Positions 25,401 to 34,000 of a stretch of DNA of 64,000 nt are shown piece by piece. Positions within the stretch are counted from its first letter, which is position 1, and the number at the start of each line of letters is the position of its first letter. Location: contig CM042150.1 of assembly GCA_023376005.1 (NCBI GenBank), forward strand, positions 71,682,237-71,746,236, given 5' to 3'. The notes beneath the pieces are model-generated. The model was given only the letters and a program-made list of their open reading frames with translations, was not told the DNA's origin and did no database searches. The translations under genes and the position numbers were made by a program. The stretch is from Doryteuthis pealeii. Taxonomy: Eukaryota; Mollusca; Cephalopoda; Myopsida; Loliginidae.

Positions 25401-27732
25401 TATGTTCAATATTCACAATTCCTATGGCAGTTTATCTTTTTGCCTATTGAAGTCTTATTTTTATCAGTAATGTTTTTATGTCTTTATGGCTTGAAATTAT
25501 ATTTTAAAAAACCCTTCTATTCTCTAGATGGAAACATTTGACTTGTTGCTTATAATTTATTCTACAATTTGTTCAACTTATTCCAAGTATCATGTCTTGA
25601 TATTTTACTTGCTAAAAAAATCAAGTATTTAATATCCTCATTATATATTTACTATCTGTAGATTCTTAAAATTAAGGCAATAATATAAAAGCTAAAAAAT
25701 ATAAATATATCAAAGAGAGCAGTTTGCATTTATATTTATTTTTACTAGTTATGCCAGAATTTTGTTTAATACTGATTCCAAGATATAAGTAACTAACTAT
25801 AATATTCACTGTTTTTATAATTTCTCTGTTTAAGGTTTTTATTTTATCAGGATAAATACTTTGTAAATAGAATATTCACTAAATTTTAAAAAAATGTGTA
25901 ATACGTATTGATAATGAAAAAGTATAATCAATTGCATGTTTGTTTGTTTTGCTACATGGGATGATTATTGATTATACTAAAAATTATCTATGATGCCAGT
26001 TTTCTAAAACATATATTCTGAGTTGTGCGGTGGTTTTATGAATGATAATATTCTTCCTATTACAAATTAGTATAACGGATTTTTTTGTATCTTTAGATAT
26101 TAATAACATTTACAATAATTATGAATAAAAACATTTTAAAATCATATAAACAGTGTAATTTCTTAGATTTTAGATTGTTTTGAAAATAAGTATTTTTTGT
26201 TTGTTTTTTATTGAAGAAAACAAAAAAATACATTATAATTTATTATCTTGGTTATAAAAAATATCTACATTGCTGAAAGTAGATGATTAAAAATGGCTGG
26301 AATATTTTATTAAAGAATGATATCTGTATCTTTCTTCTATGCTTTATAAATTGCTTATAATATTGTAGATAGATGCATATGTTCAAATATTCACATTTAT
26401 AGTTTTGTTTTCTGAGTTAAATCATTAATCTTTAAATTTCTTATTTTGCAACTTATCAGAATTTTTCATTTTATTTTAAGTTTCTATTTTTCTGTTAATT
26501 GCATTTGTCTTTACTAAACTTTGCTTATTCTATTGATATTAAACTTGTGCATGAAAAGTTTAACATTTTCCCTACTTAAAAAATGTTCTAAATTATTTGC
26601 AGATATTAGTTGTAAATTAGTACAGTCTGTTGCATGTTTCTTAAAGAGGAAATAGGCACCACAAAGTAACTCAAATGGGACTAGGTCATAACATTTTTAT
26701 AAAAAAAGAAGATTTTAAAAGTTTTACAAATGATAAATGCTTATTCCATCGAAGCATATAGGCATTTAAGCTTTTCAAAATCATCTTTATAAAAAATTGT
26801 TAATATCTAAGGCAAATTAGTTAAGAATCCTACTGTATTGATCTTATTAAATAAGTTAATGTCTACTATCACTTTAATTCATCTAATCACCTTAAAAGGA
26901 AAAAAAAAAATTTATAATTGATTTTTGCTGCTTTACAAACTAATTTAATATTTTGTCCTAAAAGCAGCAAATATAACTGAAGTATTTATTATTTTTAGAG
27001 ATTTAAAAAAAGATGTGATACAAAAGTTTGTGAAACAAAATTGTAATATAAAGACTAGTGGATTTTTTTTTTCAATTATAAGAACTAATAAGAAAATAAA
27101 TTTGATTTACTTCATGAAATTTAATTTAATTTTTGAAAATGAAATTTGTGGTTGTACAACAAAATTGTTCTAATATGATAATTCTTTAACAACAAAATAG
27201 GTAATGTACTGTTGAAACAATTAATAAATGAACATTACTTTGTGCAACAATTTTGTAAACTTAGACAATTCTATTTGTAAATTTAATAATAATACAAATA
27301 AGTTTTTTTTTTTTATGCATGATGTCTGATTATTTCTCAGCTGAAGTCAGAATTTCAAAATTTGGTCAGCTTTTTTATTTTTGAATGTTTAATATGTAGA
27401 TATAAAATTTTTGCTTTGTAAAGAATGTGATTTTTAACAATAGATCTGAACTTTTACTGTTCATCTTTTTAACAATCATTTCACTCAATTTCCAGGCTTT
27501 TCTGATTTAAACTTATCTCTTGCATTATTTGCTCTAGTATGTTTGGTATATGTCATGTTGCCAATTTCATCACTAACCTCAGTCTGTGCTTATTTTCTTC
27601 CCATTTCTTGAACAGTGGGATGATTTAAATTTGTCTGATAAAAAGAAATCTCGCCGTGCCATTGGCTCCCGATTTAACAAACTGAAGGAGAGGGGAAGTT
27701 CAGCATCTAGTCCCCAGCATAATAGGAGTTAT
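5104..27732 (+). CDS. OSBPL3/6/7-like: ORP3/6/7-type oxysterol-binding protein-related protein, partial gene (six internal exons)
   Basis: Proteins of this family are cytosolic lipid-transfer or sensor proteins that bind membrane phosphoinositides through an N-terminal PH domain, contact ER VAP proteins through FFAT motifs, and carry sterols or phospholipids in a C-terminal ORD. Six exons join at 5104-5157, 17253-17366, 21063-21213, 22770-22931, 23534-23625 and 27616-27732. All have AG acceptors and GT donors, and the phases agree (0,0,0,1,1,0). They give about 230 residues without a stop. Residues 1-75 are the PH domain from strand 3 to the C-terminal helix (RYFVLDKGIL, then DWLAQLTHHRLYRQ). 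Residues near 140-180 match the W-L-D-S-E-G helical block after the PH domain in ORP3, ORP6 and ORP7. The start codon, first PH strands, FFAT and ORD are absent from the window. I cannot tell which vertebrate paralogue is closest; invertebrates usually have one gene for the three. Family assignment is from remembered conservation, not a search. Confidence 0.88.
6000..8090 (+). mobile_element. Dead non-LTR retrotransposon (LINE): RT and C-terminal region
   Basis: Frame-shifted remnants of a reverse transcriptase lie in order along the + strand. FKKAFD followed by WHNVLCYILRGFNTKEW occurs at about 7050-7130, the FNMFLERIMQETLQD block at 7255-7300, and DLMAV..DYEPQDLMERL with SKAYGMEV at 7360-7450. 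SLLYGYETWTLLTDAERRIE with FETKCVRKLLHISYRAQNE is at 7665-7790. This order is typical of widespread animal LINE RTs ending in the Y-G-x-E-T-W-T-L block. A linker region with AAVIENKDGKLL is near 6555-6600. Stops and frameshifts are frequent and there is no intact ORF. The 5' boundary is approximate; the 3' end is near 8090 where AATAAATG follows. Confidence 0.9.
8091..10224. other. Intron 1 stretch with a diverged repeat pair, no gene
   Basis: AT-rich sequence. Blocks at about 9045-9150 and 10080-10170 resemble each other: GGTTAGATGTCTCCTTGATT and AGATTAGAGGTCACCTCAAT, then a shared GAAAGTTTG and TTTTGA. An 85-codon frame at 9757-10014 is low complexity (GATGAT repeats at its end) and is not supported as a gene. 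Confidence 0.55.
10225..10640. mobile_element. Foldback DNA element with telomere-like inner motifs
   Basis: Left arm about 10225-10340 (CACAGAGTTCTG, CTAGCCGGTGGCTGCT, AGCCGAAGCGGTGTCACTTG) recurs inverted at about 10528-10638. On the inner side of each arm are CCCTAA-type units: AACCCTAACCCTAACCC at about 10373-10390 and CCCCAACCCTAACCC at about 10505-10522, both in the same orientation on this strand. The centre (10395-10500) has GTGACCCAGAAAAAATAGAG. There is no ORF, so it is probably a non-autonomous foldback or MITE-like transposon. Confidence 0.8.
11134..11396 (+). repeat. 5' LTR of the Gypsy element
   Basis: Starts TGTTAGGAGAGCTAAC and shares ordered blocks with the 3' LTR, including AAAGAAAACAAGATGGC-type sequence, TTAATGTCTAAT, CAAATATTGTTTGAGTTA and ATACATTTTACTGTTT. 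Its 3' end has decayed. It contains a near-perfect hairpin (11297-11331) of which the 3' LTR has only one arm. Confidence 0.85.
11297..11331. repeat. 16-bp perfect hairpin inside the 5' LTR
   Basis: GTACTATGGTCAGTGA, a TTC loop, then the exact reverse complement. The 3' LTR at the same place has only one arm-like piece (GGTCGGTGAGAAT), so the palindrome is specific to this LTR. Confidence 0.9.
11440..11612 (-). mobile_element. tRNA-derived SINE inserted in the Gypsy element
   Basis: On the - strand, GTGTGGTGTAATGGTTAGAG (A-box-like) is followed about 35 bp later by CAAGTTCAAATCCTG (B-box-like). A tail with ATACCCTTGGGAAAGG, CTATTCTCCCTCCAGCTATG and AACTAGGTAACC then follows. The tRNA-like head with an unrelated tail marks a SINE. 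Confidence 0.75.
11620..12820 (+). pseudogene. Gypsy gag and protease remnant
   Basis: Multi-frame decayed coding sequence. The clearest part is at about 12490-12545, where KCNVCHQIGHKEK gives the Cys-Cys-His part of a retroelement CCHC zinc knuckle. Upstream, about 11870-12170 reads as a gag-like stretch with FVLWFK and MLKHI in shifted frames. At about 12700-12760 an FDT motif within a short frame hints at an aspartic protease start. No intact frame survives. Confidence 0.7.
12840..13295 (+). mobile_element. Mariner/Tc1-type transposase N-terminal fragment (GVQW3-like), pseudogene
   Basis: Starting at the ATG at 12933, the frame reads MAAPLAVCTKEEKRAV. It then meets a stop (TGA where Arg is expected) and a one-base loss, and resumes with AEIRRRLLAQYRESAL. 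Later pieces include EKFKNGQTSVMHKEGTG and EVACSLQISHGSAYQIIHDE followed by LGFHK (to about 13293). This is the N-terminal helix-turn-helix part of mariner-family transposases and of the GVQW3/FLJ37770-like domain. The DDE catalytic part is missing. It interrupts the Gypsy protease region. Confidence 0.88.
13340..16046 (+). pseudogene. Gypsy pol remnant: protease end, RT, RNase H, integrase
   Basis: Ordered pieces in changing frames. DIEKYFMNKL is at about 13568-13598. The RT starts with KKANGKVQICAN (13775-13810), then DSHHYPLTVPEDLFTKQNDG and FQLEVGKESKELLTINTHKF (13832-13990), and a degraded FIDNIIVPA (about 14078-14102) at the usual catalytic F-x-D-D box. RNase H is marked by INIVVVSDASNYGGG (14450-14490). 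Integrase has ISDNGTAFTSAAFSNFCALNG-like content (15355-15420) and HPQSNGQVE-like content (15440-15470). Numerous stops and indels make it inactive. A second D of the RT box reads as N here. Confidence 0.88.
16047..16279 (+). repeat. 3' LTR of the Gypsy element
   Basis: Begins TGTTAGGGGAGACAAC after a purine tract, contains AATAAAG (a possible polyadenylation signal), and ends AATCCTAACA, giving inverted TGTTAGG/CCTAACA termini. It is about 30 bp shorter than the 5' LTR, mainly from loss of the hairpin arm. Confidence 0.87.
16330..16537 (+). mobile_element. Penelope-like/foldback element, copy 2 (single arm)
   Basis: Contains only the right-arm order seen in copy 1: ATTGAATAAAGGGTTCGATT, GAAGGCTCTCA, CTGAAGAAGCCCAGAGGGCA, CAATAAAGATGAAGATAAT, and the tail TCAAGCCTCATCT...TTCAGAGAAAT. 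It starts about 50 bp after the Gypsy 3' LTR. Having one arm suggests that the two-arm copies arose by joining two single units head to head. Confidence 0.7.
16637..16667. repeat. Poly-T tract
   Basis: About 31 T in a row, flanked by other A/T runs. It may be the tail of a minus-strand retroposon, but no body is recognisable next to it. Confidence 0.9.
16986..17190. mobile_element. Foldback (hairpin) element, Penelope-like 3' signature, copy 3
   Basis: Arms 16986-17041 and 17095-17150 are reverse complements with one mismatch (56 bp each) around a 53-nt centre containing GGGCACATCGGCTGAAACG. The tail TTAAGCCTCACCT...TTCAGAGAAAT matches the other copies. It ends about 60 bp before the exon 17253 acceptor, so its hairpin would form close to the branch-point region of intron 1. 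Confidence 0.85.
17253..17366 (+). CDS. OSBPL3/6/7-like: ORP exon b: PH-domain core
   Basis: This exon is 114 nt (38 codons), phase 0 at both ends, with acceptor TTTCAG and donor GTAAGA. It contains KGKYHGVIDIGLSV and RRIDIDAEELVHHVK, matching the K-G-K-x-H-G-x-I-D and R-I-D-x-D-T-E-E blocks of ORP3/6/7 PH domains. The acceptor lies only about 100 bp downstream of a hairpin element (16986-17150). Confidence 0.9.
17670..17930 (+). mobile_element. Penelope-like element 3' part with hammerhead-like motif
   Basis: Ends with a CTGATGA...GAAAC...AACGTC block and CAAGAATAAATTTATC, the order seen at the termini of Penelope-like retroelements in many animals. Upstream sequence (TACCGTTCCTGGGAACATAG, ACCGAGTTACGCCCC) is not coding in any frame I could follow. 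The boundaries are approximate. Confidence 0.55.
17834..17870 (+). ncRNA. Hammerhead-ribozyme-like core
   Basis: CTGATGA (17834-17840) is followed after 14 nt by GAAA (17855-17858). Then come CGTT (17859-17862), a two-base AT loop, AACG (17865-17868) and TC (17869-17870), the place where a hammerhead cleaves. Stem III is therefore CGTT/AACG closed by the core A-U pair. Stem I can start with C17833-G17871 and T17832-A17872, then has a mismatch. Stem II is weak (AG/CT). The layout matches the minimal hammerheads described in Penelope-like elements; activity is unknown. Confidence 0.5.
18033..18060. repeat. (CCAA)n microsatellite
   Basis: About six to seven tandem CCAA/AACC units after AAAAAAAAGT. 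Confidence 0.9.
18785..18965 (+). mobile_element. Probable tRNA-derived SINE
   Basis: TTAGTGTCATGGTTATGATG (A-box-like) and GTGAGGGTCCATTTC (weak B-box-like), about 40 bp apart, precede a GC-richer body with GAGCTCTGGGGAGCGTG and CTGACCTGGAGTGG. It sits inside the tandem-repeat district and interrupts it. The B box is poor. Confidence 0.5.
19117..19476. repeat. 72-bp tandem repeat, five copies
   Basis: TTCATAAAACCAAACC starts at 19117, 19189, 19261, 19333 and 19405, an exact 72-bp period. Each unit continues with AAACATTTACCTACAAACTA and AAAGTTAATGAAAATTATTT. Copies are nearly identical; the third differs at two positions (AAGGAAAAC and CCCG). Confidence 0.97.
19935..20640 (-). mobile_element. 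piggyBac-type transposase remnant with internal deletion
   Basis: Read on the - strand from 20634. An N-terminal part has an acidic stretch (ESDLESVLDDDLDFSDSN) typical in style of piggyBac N-termini. Then comes NYKGLTIEKMKAF (near 20150), matching the start of the piggyBac DDE domain. This is followed almost directly by VWKDRKSINFISSWHDPK and RRNKDGSMIAITMPTLIHGY (about 19935-20080), matching the late part of the domain. The central catalytic region is missing, so the copy is dead or a deletion derivative. A CSGTCHLCKKLF cluster near the N-terminus (about 20560-20595) is unusual for that position. Assignment is from remembered family motifs. Confidence 0.8.
21063..21213 (+). CDS. OSBPL3/6/7-like: ORP exon c: PH C-terminal helix and linker
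   Basis: This exon is 151 nt, phase 0 to 1, with acceptor TTGTAG and donor GTAAGG. It opens with VKDPQLFEDWLAQLTHHRLY, including the invariant PH-domain tryptophan of the C-terminal helix, and continues into a Thr/Pro/Glu-rich linker. One base (T) is left over and joins GT from the next exon to make a Cys codon. Confidence 0.9.
22411..22464. repeat. (TA)n microsatellite in intron 3
   Basis: About 54 bp of pure AT dinucleotide, 0.3 kb upstream of exon 22770. Confidence 0.97.
22770..22931 (+). CDS. OSBPL3/6/7-like: ORP exon d: linker and start of WLxDSEG block
   Basis: This exon is 162 nt, phase 1 to 1, with acceptor TTCCAG and donor GTATAT. It has a basic Ser-rich segment (ARTFSMGKESVRQASLKGR) with several possible phosphosites, then AAWLLDSEGIHQCNK. 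That last stretch corresponds to the W-L-x-D-S-x-G-x-x-x-C-x-x block after the PH domain in ORP3, 6 and 7. Confidence 0.9.
23534..23625 (+). CDS. OSBPL3/6/7-like: ORP exon e: short coiled helix after the WLxDSEG block
   Basis: This exon is 92 nt, phase 1 to 0, with acceptor TTTCAG and donor GTAGGA. It encodes EMSQAQNHLYELKNILEKMK followed by LPLATDSVLG. The leucine spacing suggests a short amphipathic helix, corresponding to the L-x-E-L-x-x-L-L-x-x-L helix of vertebrate ORP3/6/7. Confidence 0.87.
23626..27615. other. Intron 5, no gene
   Basis: Long AT-rich stretch. It includes an ACACACAC-type microsatellite at about 23870-23890. I saw no exon or recognisable transposon. Segment A of the triplication begins within it at about 25217. 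Confidence 0.6.
27616..27732 (+). CDS. OSBPL3/6/7-like: ORP exon f (copy A): basic Ser-rich linker
   Basis: This exon is 117 nt (39 codons), phase 0 at both ends, with acceptor AACAG and donor GTAAGT. It encodes WDDLNLSDKKKSRRAIGSRF and then a Ser/Pro/Gln/Asn-rich tail. The position matches the basic K-x-x-x-R-x-x-R stretch after the helix in ORP3/6/7, though similarity is weaker than for the PH exons. The same exon recurs at 46546-46662 on the - strand, intact, and at 51449-51567 on the + strand, damaged. This copy is the one contiguous with the upstream exons. Confidence 0.82.
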
Positions 27733-28325
27733 GTAAGTGTCTCTGTGCTGCTTTACTTCTCATCACTTTCCTTTTTACCTGCACTTTCATGCTCTTTCCT
27801 ACTTTTTAATTATATTTTTTGTCATTTCTACCTCATATACTGATACATAATTTACTATTTAGAATTACTGTTTTTCTATATTAGGTTTCAAATTAGTTTT
27901 ATGATTATCTCTTGTATTCTGTTTCCTCAAGAGCCAATTGACTGAATGACATTGTCCTCAACTAAGAATTATTTTATTTGTATATCAGTATTCGATCAGG
28001 GATTTATCTAAACTTAAACATTTGGAGTTTTATTTTTCTTCAGAAATTGGCATTAGTAAAGTAAACCTGACATAAAAGTTTACAACTCTGTATTTGCTTT
28101 TTTCTTTTCAACTTGGTTCCAATGGATATTAAAATAGATTAAAAAGAATTTGTGCTCTAAAATTATTTTATCTCTGATATTATAGATATGTAAATTTTGT
28201 TTTATCAATACAGTTGTTTGCATTTGTCTTGATCCATAACATAAGACATAATCATAAACTATTCATTATGCATTAATATATTTAAAATTAGCCAACAATA
28301 TTTTCTATATAAATATCTTACTCTT

Positions 28326-28328
<3 letters not shown>

Positions 28329-28367
<39 letters not shown>
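28329..28367. repeat. (TA)n tract, left border of LINE copy A
   Basis: About 39 bp of TA. Equivalents are at 45911-45950 (segment B) and 52167-52208 (segment C, with an interrupted end). Confidence 0.95.
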
Positions 28368-28369
<2 letters not shown>

Positions 28370-28370
<1 letters not shown>

Positions 28371-29490
28371 CAGTCTACTACTTCTCAAATTCTGACAATC
28401 AGTCGAATCATAGGTGTTTGAGTAAAAAATCACAAGGCAATACTTTTATTTGTAGATTTCTCCGAGTCTTTTGACTCCATTCAGAGGAAAGATAGATACT
28501 TCTAGCTTATAGTCTCCCCAAAGAAACTGTTACCACTATAATGGTGTTCTACAAAGACACAAAAGCAATAGTCCATTCACCTGATAGTCACACAGTTTTC
28601 TTTGACACTGTCACTGGAGTCATACAAAGAAATACATTTGCAACATTTTTATTTATAATTTGCCTAGACTACATACTATGAACGTCATTAGATCTAATGA
28701 AAAAAATAGTCTTCACACCCAAAAAAAGACAAGAAGCAGGTGATATCCAGCAGAAACTATTACAGATGATCTAGCACTTTTTGCAAATATACCTGCACAA
28801 GCCAAATCACTGTTACATAGCCTAGAGAAAGTGGCAAGTGGCATTAGCCTCCATGTGAATTCACATAAAACAGAGTTCATGTGTTACAAACAAGATGGAG
28901 ACATCTCCACACTAGTCAGTAAGCCCCTGAAATTAGTAAACAAATTCACATACTTAGGTAGAAATTTACAGAAAGCAATGTCAATATATGAAACTGCTCA
29001 ATACATGGACTGCTATAGACAGATTGATCATATGGAAATCTGATCTCTCTGATAAGATAAAGACAAAATTCTTCCAAGTTATAGTCGTATCAGTGCTAAT
29101 ATATGGCTGCACCACTTCGATTAATGAAACGCTTGGAGAAAAAGCTAAATGGGAACTATAAGGATCCTGCATGCTGTCTTGCACAATTCCTGGAAACAGC
29201 ACCACACAAAAGAGAAGCTATATGGCCACTTGCCTCCTATCATACAAACCACCCAGGTAAGATGAACAAGACATGCTGGACACTGCTGGAGAAGCAAGAA
29301 CAAGCTCATAAGTGATGTTCTATGGGCAAATATACATGGACACACAAGTGTAGGTTGGCCATCAAAAACTTTCATCAATCAGCTCTGCATGGATATTGGA
29401 TGCTGTGCAGATGACTTGTCAGGAGTTATGGCCGATAGGGATGAGTGACAAGAAAGTCATGGAGATCCATGCTGTCAGTATGGCTTGATG

Positions 29491-29494
<4 letters not shown>
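28370..29494 (+). mobile_element. Non-LTR retrotransposon (LINE) 3' fragment, copy A
   Basis: Begins in the RT near a degraded F-D-S-I-H box (about 28470). TDDLALFANIPAQAKSLLHS (about 28765-28825) holds the catalytic D-D box in a T-D-D-L form. It continues with ISLHVNSHKTEFMCY, KPLKLVNKFTYLGRN (about 28925-28970), IWKSDLSDKIKTKFF in a shifted frame (about 29030-29075), LIYGCTT (about 29097-29117), RLEKKLNGNYK (29127-29160), and a C-terminal tail with GHTSVGWPSKTFINQLC and MADRDE (29335-29450). Several frameshifts make it dead. Exact TA tracts on both sides suggest insertion into, or spread together with, a TA microsatellite. Confidence 0.9.

Positions 29495-29527
<33 letters not shown>
29495..29527. 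repeat. (TA)n tract, right border of LINE copy A
   Basis: About 33 bp of TA directly after the LINE. Equivalents are at 44756-44788 and 53336-53367. Confidence 0.95.
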
Positions 29528-29529
<2 letters not shown>

Positions 29530-29689
29530 TTGTTTTTACTAATTATTTTTCCATACACATACGAAAATTTTAAAGAAATTATTCTGGTTTGATTTAAAAA
29601 AAAAAAGGAATCACTAAGAATTCATTTAAATTGAATATCAAAATTAAAACTTGAAGTTAGAAATTACACTCAACTAAAATTTTTAATTA

Positions 29690-31030
29690 CACTCGTCAAT
29701 AAAAAAAAGTTTTTTTGAAATGGTATCGAGACACCAAACATCTTTTTTAGTTCATTTGGGGGGGTTGAATCTGAAAATGGCCTTACTTTTTCTTGGTTAG
29801 TTACTGTTTTTGCTGTACATAAATGCCTTATTTTTGAGAAAAAAAGTTTTGTTTTTTTCCCATTTGTTTTCTGTACATATGATATTGACTGATGGCAATA
29901 TTTCTCAAAGTAAAATCGTAGAAACCTCTCAATTCGTATTTAAAAACAACAAATATTGTTCTGCTTATTGAGAAATATTATATTTTGCAATAACAATCAG
30001 ACCCTAAATCTTTAAAAATAATGCAATTGAATATCCCAAGACCAACAGATCTTTTCCATCAAACCATTTAATAAACTAACAGCAGAAATAAAACCTTTGA
30101 GAACATAAGAACTATGATAAAAGTTTACACTTTCTGGCTTGTCTGTCATTTTCAATGATATTTAAGTCCCTTTTGATATTCCAGTAGTAAGTCGGTAATC
30201 ATTTATTTGTCCCACAGTCCTTGGTAGCTCTTTCATTCTTTTGATATCCTGATGGAATCGTTCTCCTTGCTCATCACTCACAATGCTGCAATTATCTAGA
30301 TGGCTATGTAAAAAATGAACCTTAATAGTGCCTAAGTCCTGTAGACTTTTCAACAGCTTTCAAAAAGCAGCTTCAAAACAGAGATTTTAAATTGATGACA
30401 CTAATGGAGCAATTTCAGATCAGGGTGTGATTAAATGTTCTTAATCCCACAGGGCAGATGTTTTGGTGAACCCATTTTCATGATGTTCATCATATACAAT
30501 GGAATAGGTGCATTCAATTGGGATGTCTTTAGTTGAAGTTTCTTTCCAATTGTGAAAACAAAAACTCTCAATGTGCTGCTTGCTTTCCTTCCATGTTGAA
30601 AAGATAAAAGTGATGGGATAAATTTATGAATTTCAAACAGAAAATTTTAGGGTTTCGTTTTTTGGTGTCACCTTAATTGTCAAGTTTACTAAAGTGTATT
30701 TACAGATAAAGTTTATCAGTTAATTTGAATTTTGGTGGAAATTCAGTACTTCAGTTTTAAGATTTTTTACTCAATTTTTCTTATAAAAATAGTTTATTTC
30801 AGCCTACCTGAAAATTGATGGGTTTTCTACGACTTTTATTAACTAAATTTTGTGATCAGCCAAGATCGTAAATTGATCTTTTTTCCAAAAATGAGCAATT
30901 TCAGTAGACCAAAAACGGGAGATAACCATGAAAAAGGTCATTTTCTGAATCAGCACCATCAAAATAGCTAAAAAAAATGTGTTTTGTTTTTTGGCATCAA
31001 AAATCATGTTAACCAGTGTTATTTCAGAAC
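29690..31030 (-). pseudogene. Decayed copy of an uncharacterised GERFHQDI-motif protein gene (copy A)
   Basis: On the - strand at 30162-30353 the frame reads KVHFLHSHLDNCSIVSDEQG followed by ERFHQDIKRMKE. This resembles the H-F-L-H-S-H-L-D...V-S-D-E-H-G-E-R-F-H-Q-D-I block of a protein family, function unknown to me, found in many copies in arthropod and mollusc genomes. Upstream pieces (about 30370-30620) include IPIECTYSIVYDEHHENGF in a broken frame. The 3' part has FNPPNELKKMFGVS-like text and may be an old UTR. No introns are evident and stops are frequent, so it is probably a retrocopy or transposon-carried gene. Copies B and C repeat it. Confidence 0.65.
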
Positions 31031-34000
31031 AGTATAATTGTTCTAGACAAAGGCTTTTACTACAAAATTTATCTTATAATGTCTATATTTATTCTAGCGT
31101 GCAAAAATGTCAGGTTTTATTATAGACAATAACTATTGCTCAAAAGATCATATTTTAGTTTCTAATCAAATTAAAACTGTTGTTGCTCCTAGTAAAATCT
31201 TATTGTTATTTTTAATTTTTCCTGATATTTTTATAGTTTGCACTTGAGAAAAATGAGAAATATTTAAAAAATAAATCAATTTATATCATAAAATATAAAT
31301 GTAAGAAATTTTTAGGCTTTTTTCATTATTATTGAATGCAAATTTGTTTACTCAATTTTAAAACTTGTACAAGTTAATAGATGTTAGAATGATATTATGC
31401 AATCTTTTAGAAGTGTAGAATATTCATTAAAAGAAAACAGACAAAAGAATTAAGGGCTAGAATTCTGTCTTCACAATTTTTATAGTCTTGCAGTAAGGTA
31501 TTGCCATGAATGATAAACTCTCAAGGTACTTTATTCTGAATTCTCACAGTTACTGAGTTAAAAATAGATAATTTTGAGAAAAAGCAACAAAAAGTTAAAT
31601 TAATTAACACTAATAATAAAATATAGGTAATAGAAAGCAGTTTATATCAAAACAATGTTTTAATTTTGAACATTTATAATTAATATCTATAATTTCTTTT
31701 GAGACTATCATTTCCAAAAATGCTCTAGTATTGTTATACATAAATTAGAGTATGCCACATAAAATGAGCCATATATTTTCTCTAATTTTTTCCTTGATTC
31801 ACAAACAAATTATGCATTATAAACTGCTTTCCTTCTTTCTCTTAAATTTCCTTTTATTAGAACATAATGATATCACTTTATTTGCAAAGTATCTAATATC
31901 TTGTGCTTTTATAACAAGATAATTTCTTATAATGAAATTTTGAAAACTACTCATTTATATGTATCTCCTAGACCTCACTTGATACATTATTTTGAATTAT
32001 CTAAGTAGAACAAAAATGAAAAAGTATGACACCATTCTTGTGAATTAGATTTTGTAGACTTTAAACTAGATTGTTCAGGCAAAATAGTCTAATAAACAAA
32101 AATAAGCTAATTAAGCATTTTCAGTTTTGTTTGGTTACTGCTATTATCAATTTTTGTTTCATTTGGAAAACACTTTTTGTTATATGTAATAGTGAATTAA
32201 TATTCTATTTCAATAATACTAAATTGTACACACTTTGATCCATATTTAACACTGTATTAGAAACGTCTATTAACAGTTTTTAAGTTATTTTATTAATACT
32301 GAATAAAAAAAATTATTGATGCAAAAGTGTCCAGCATTTTAACAATCTTTTACTCATATAAATTTGCAGCATCATTATTCAGTCATCAAAATATTTTCTT
32401 GACTCCCATAACCACTTTTCAGGTAAATTGTGTTTTCCCTTATAAGTATGATTCCGGTTTGGATTTGATAAGTTCACGAAATATTGATATCTTAAAATTG
32501 TTAGAACTGCTGACCAGACAAAGAACATTGTACAAAACAATTGTCTGAATATAAGGTCTTGAGAATTCTCTGCATATGTAAAACCTTCCACAACATAAAA
32601 ACAGGTGTCATCATAGAACAAAATCATTAGATAACTAAGGATATTTTCTATTCCAAAAAATCAATTGCTCACTGTAGTGTTATATACTGTAACAGTTTAT
32701 CCTGGTTCTAGCAATGAAAGAATTCATTTTACATCCCTTAAGAACCTTTCTCAATAAATTCTGTTTAAATTGAGATGTCGAAGAATATCCTGGATCTTTT
32801 TTTTTATACTTATAATAATTCTATATTTCATTACCAGTGATCATATTGAACAAGTAGAGAAAGAAAAGTTTTTAAACACTGACCAATGTTGCTTTTTGTG
32901 GAACCTATTTTCCTAGCTTCTAAATTTGTTTAATGGCATATAAACAACATATTACAGTAGTCATTTTTCTACAAGGTGTACTACATTTTCCTTTAAAATT
33001 TCCCCCAATTCATCATTTTTTTTTTGTTTTTTTTTTTTAGCTTAAAAATCTTTCTTCAAATTTCCCAAACTGTTATTGAAACAAGCTTGCATCTGTTGCA
33101 TTATGCAGTGATTTTAAATTGCTAAGCTTCCCTTGCTATGTTTGGCAATCAAACTTAGAAAGTAAAATTATTGAATGTATTATTGTCATGATTACCACCA
33201 AAATAAAGTAAAATTATCACTTTTTTCTAAACAATTCTTTAATAGCATGCACATACAAACAATAATAAGCTGAGTAAAATTCAAAGATATCTTTTAAGAT
33301 TTCCTGAATATTGTGCAAAAAATGATGCTGGAAACTATTGTATCTAACTAATAGTAATATATTCATCAAAACTTAAATTGTATTTAAATTGCTTTTCATT
33401 TTCTAAATGCTGTTTAATTTATGTTCATGTTATGTATGGAATATACTTTTTATAATTTGAGACAGTTCTTAACATTTTGAAAGGTTTATTTTTCATAAAA
33501 TATGATAGGAGAATGCTGTTTCATACTTCAGTTTACCTGAACTTTATCATATATTCAAGTGCACACAAACAAACAATAGCATTTTGTTTTAAGTTTGTTA
33601 AACCAGTATGTTTGCCAACTGCATAAATCTTTTGAAATCTTTAGTAACTCTAATTCATTTATAATTTACTTTTTAGATTCTTTTTTGTCTATATCATTAA
33701 CTTAATTCCACTTTTGCTTATATATCTTGAAAGACTATCAGTACTCAATATTTATGCATATTACTTCAAATTTGGCTATATATCTCCATTTATACTTGAG
33801 TAACTATTGCTGTTTTATCTTTCACTTATTACATATTTATATGATTTGTTAAATATATTAGTTTCATATTTTATTCAGCTTAAAGCTTTCTTAGAAGTAT
33901 GAAATTAATATAGAATCTGTACTTATTTAATTGGATTATTTAAATCATTTGTATCTATTTAAAGAATAGCTGTTTATTTTTGTTTCCTGTGCTTTTTGCT

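Noticed and set aside
32327..32627. Overlapping open frames of 73 and 82 codons on opposite strands (also in B and C).
   Set aside because: Neither is recognisable, neither has clear splice context, and overlapping opposite frames of this length occur by chance. The repetition reflects the triplicated segment, not conservation.
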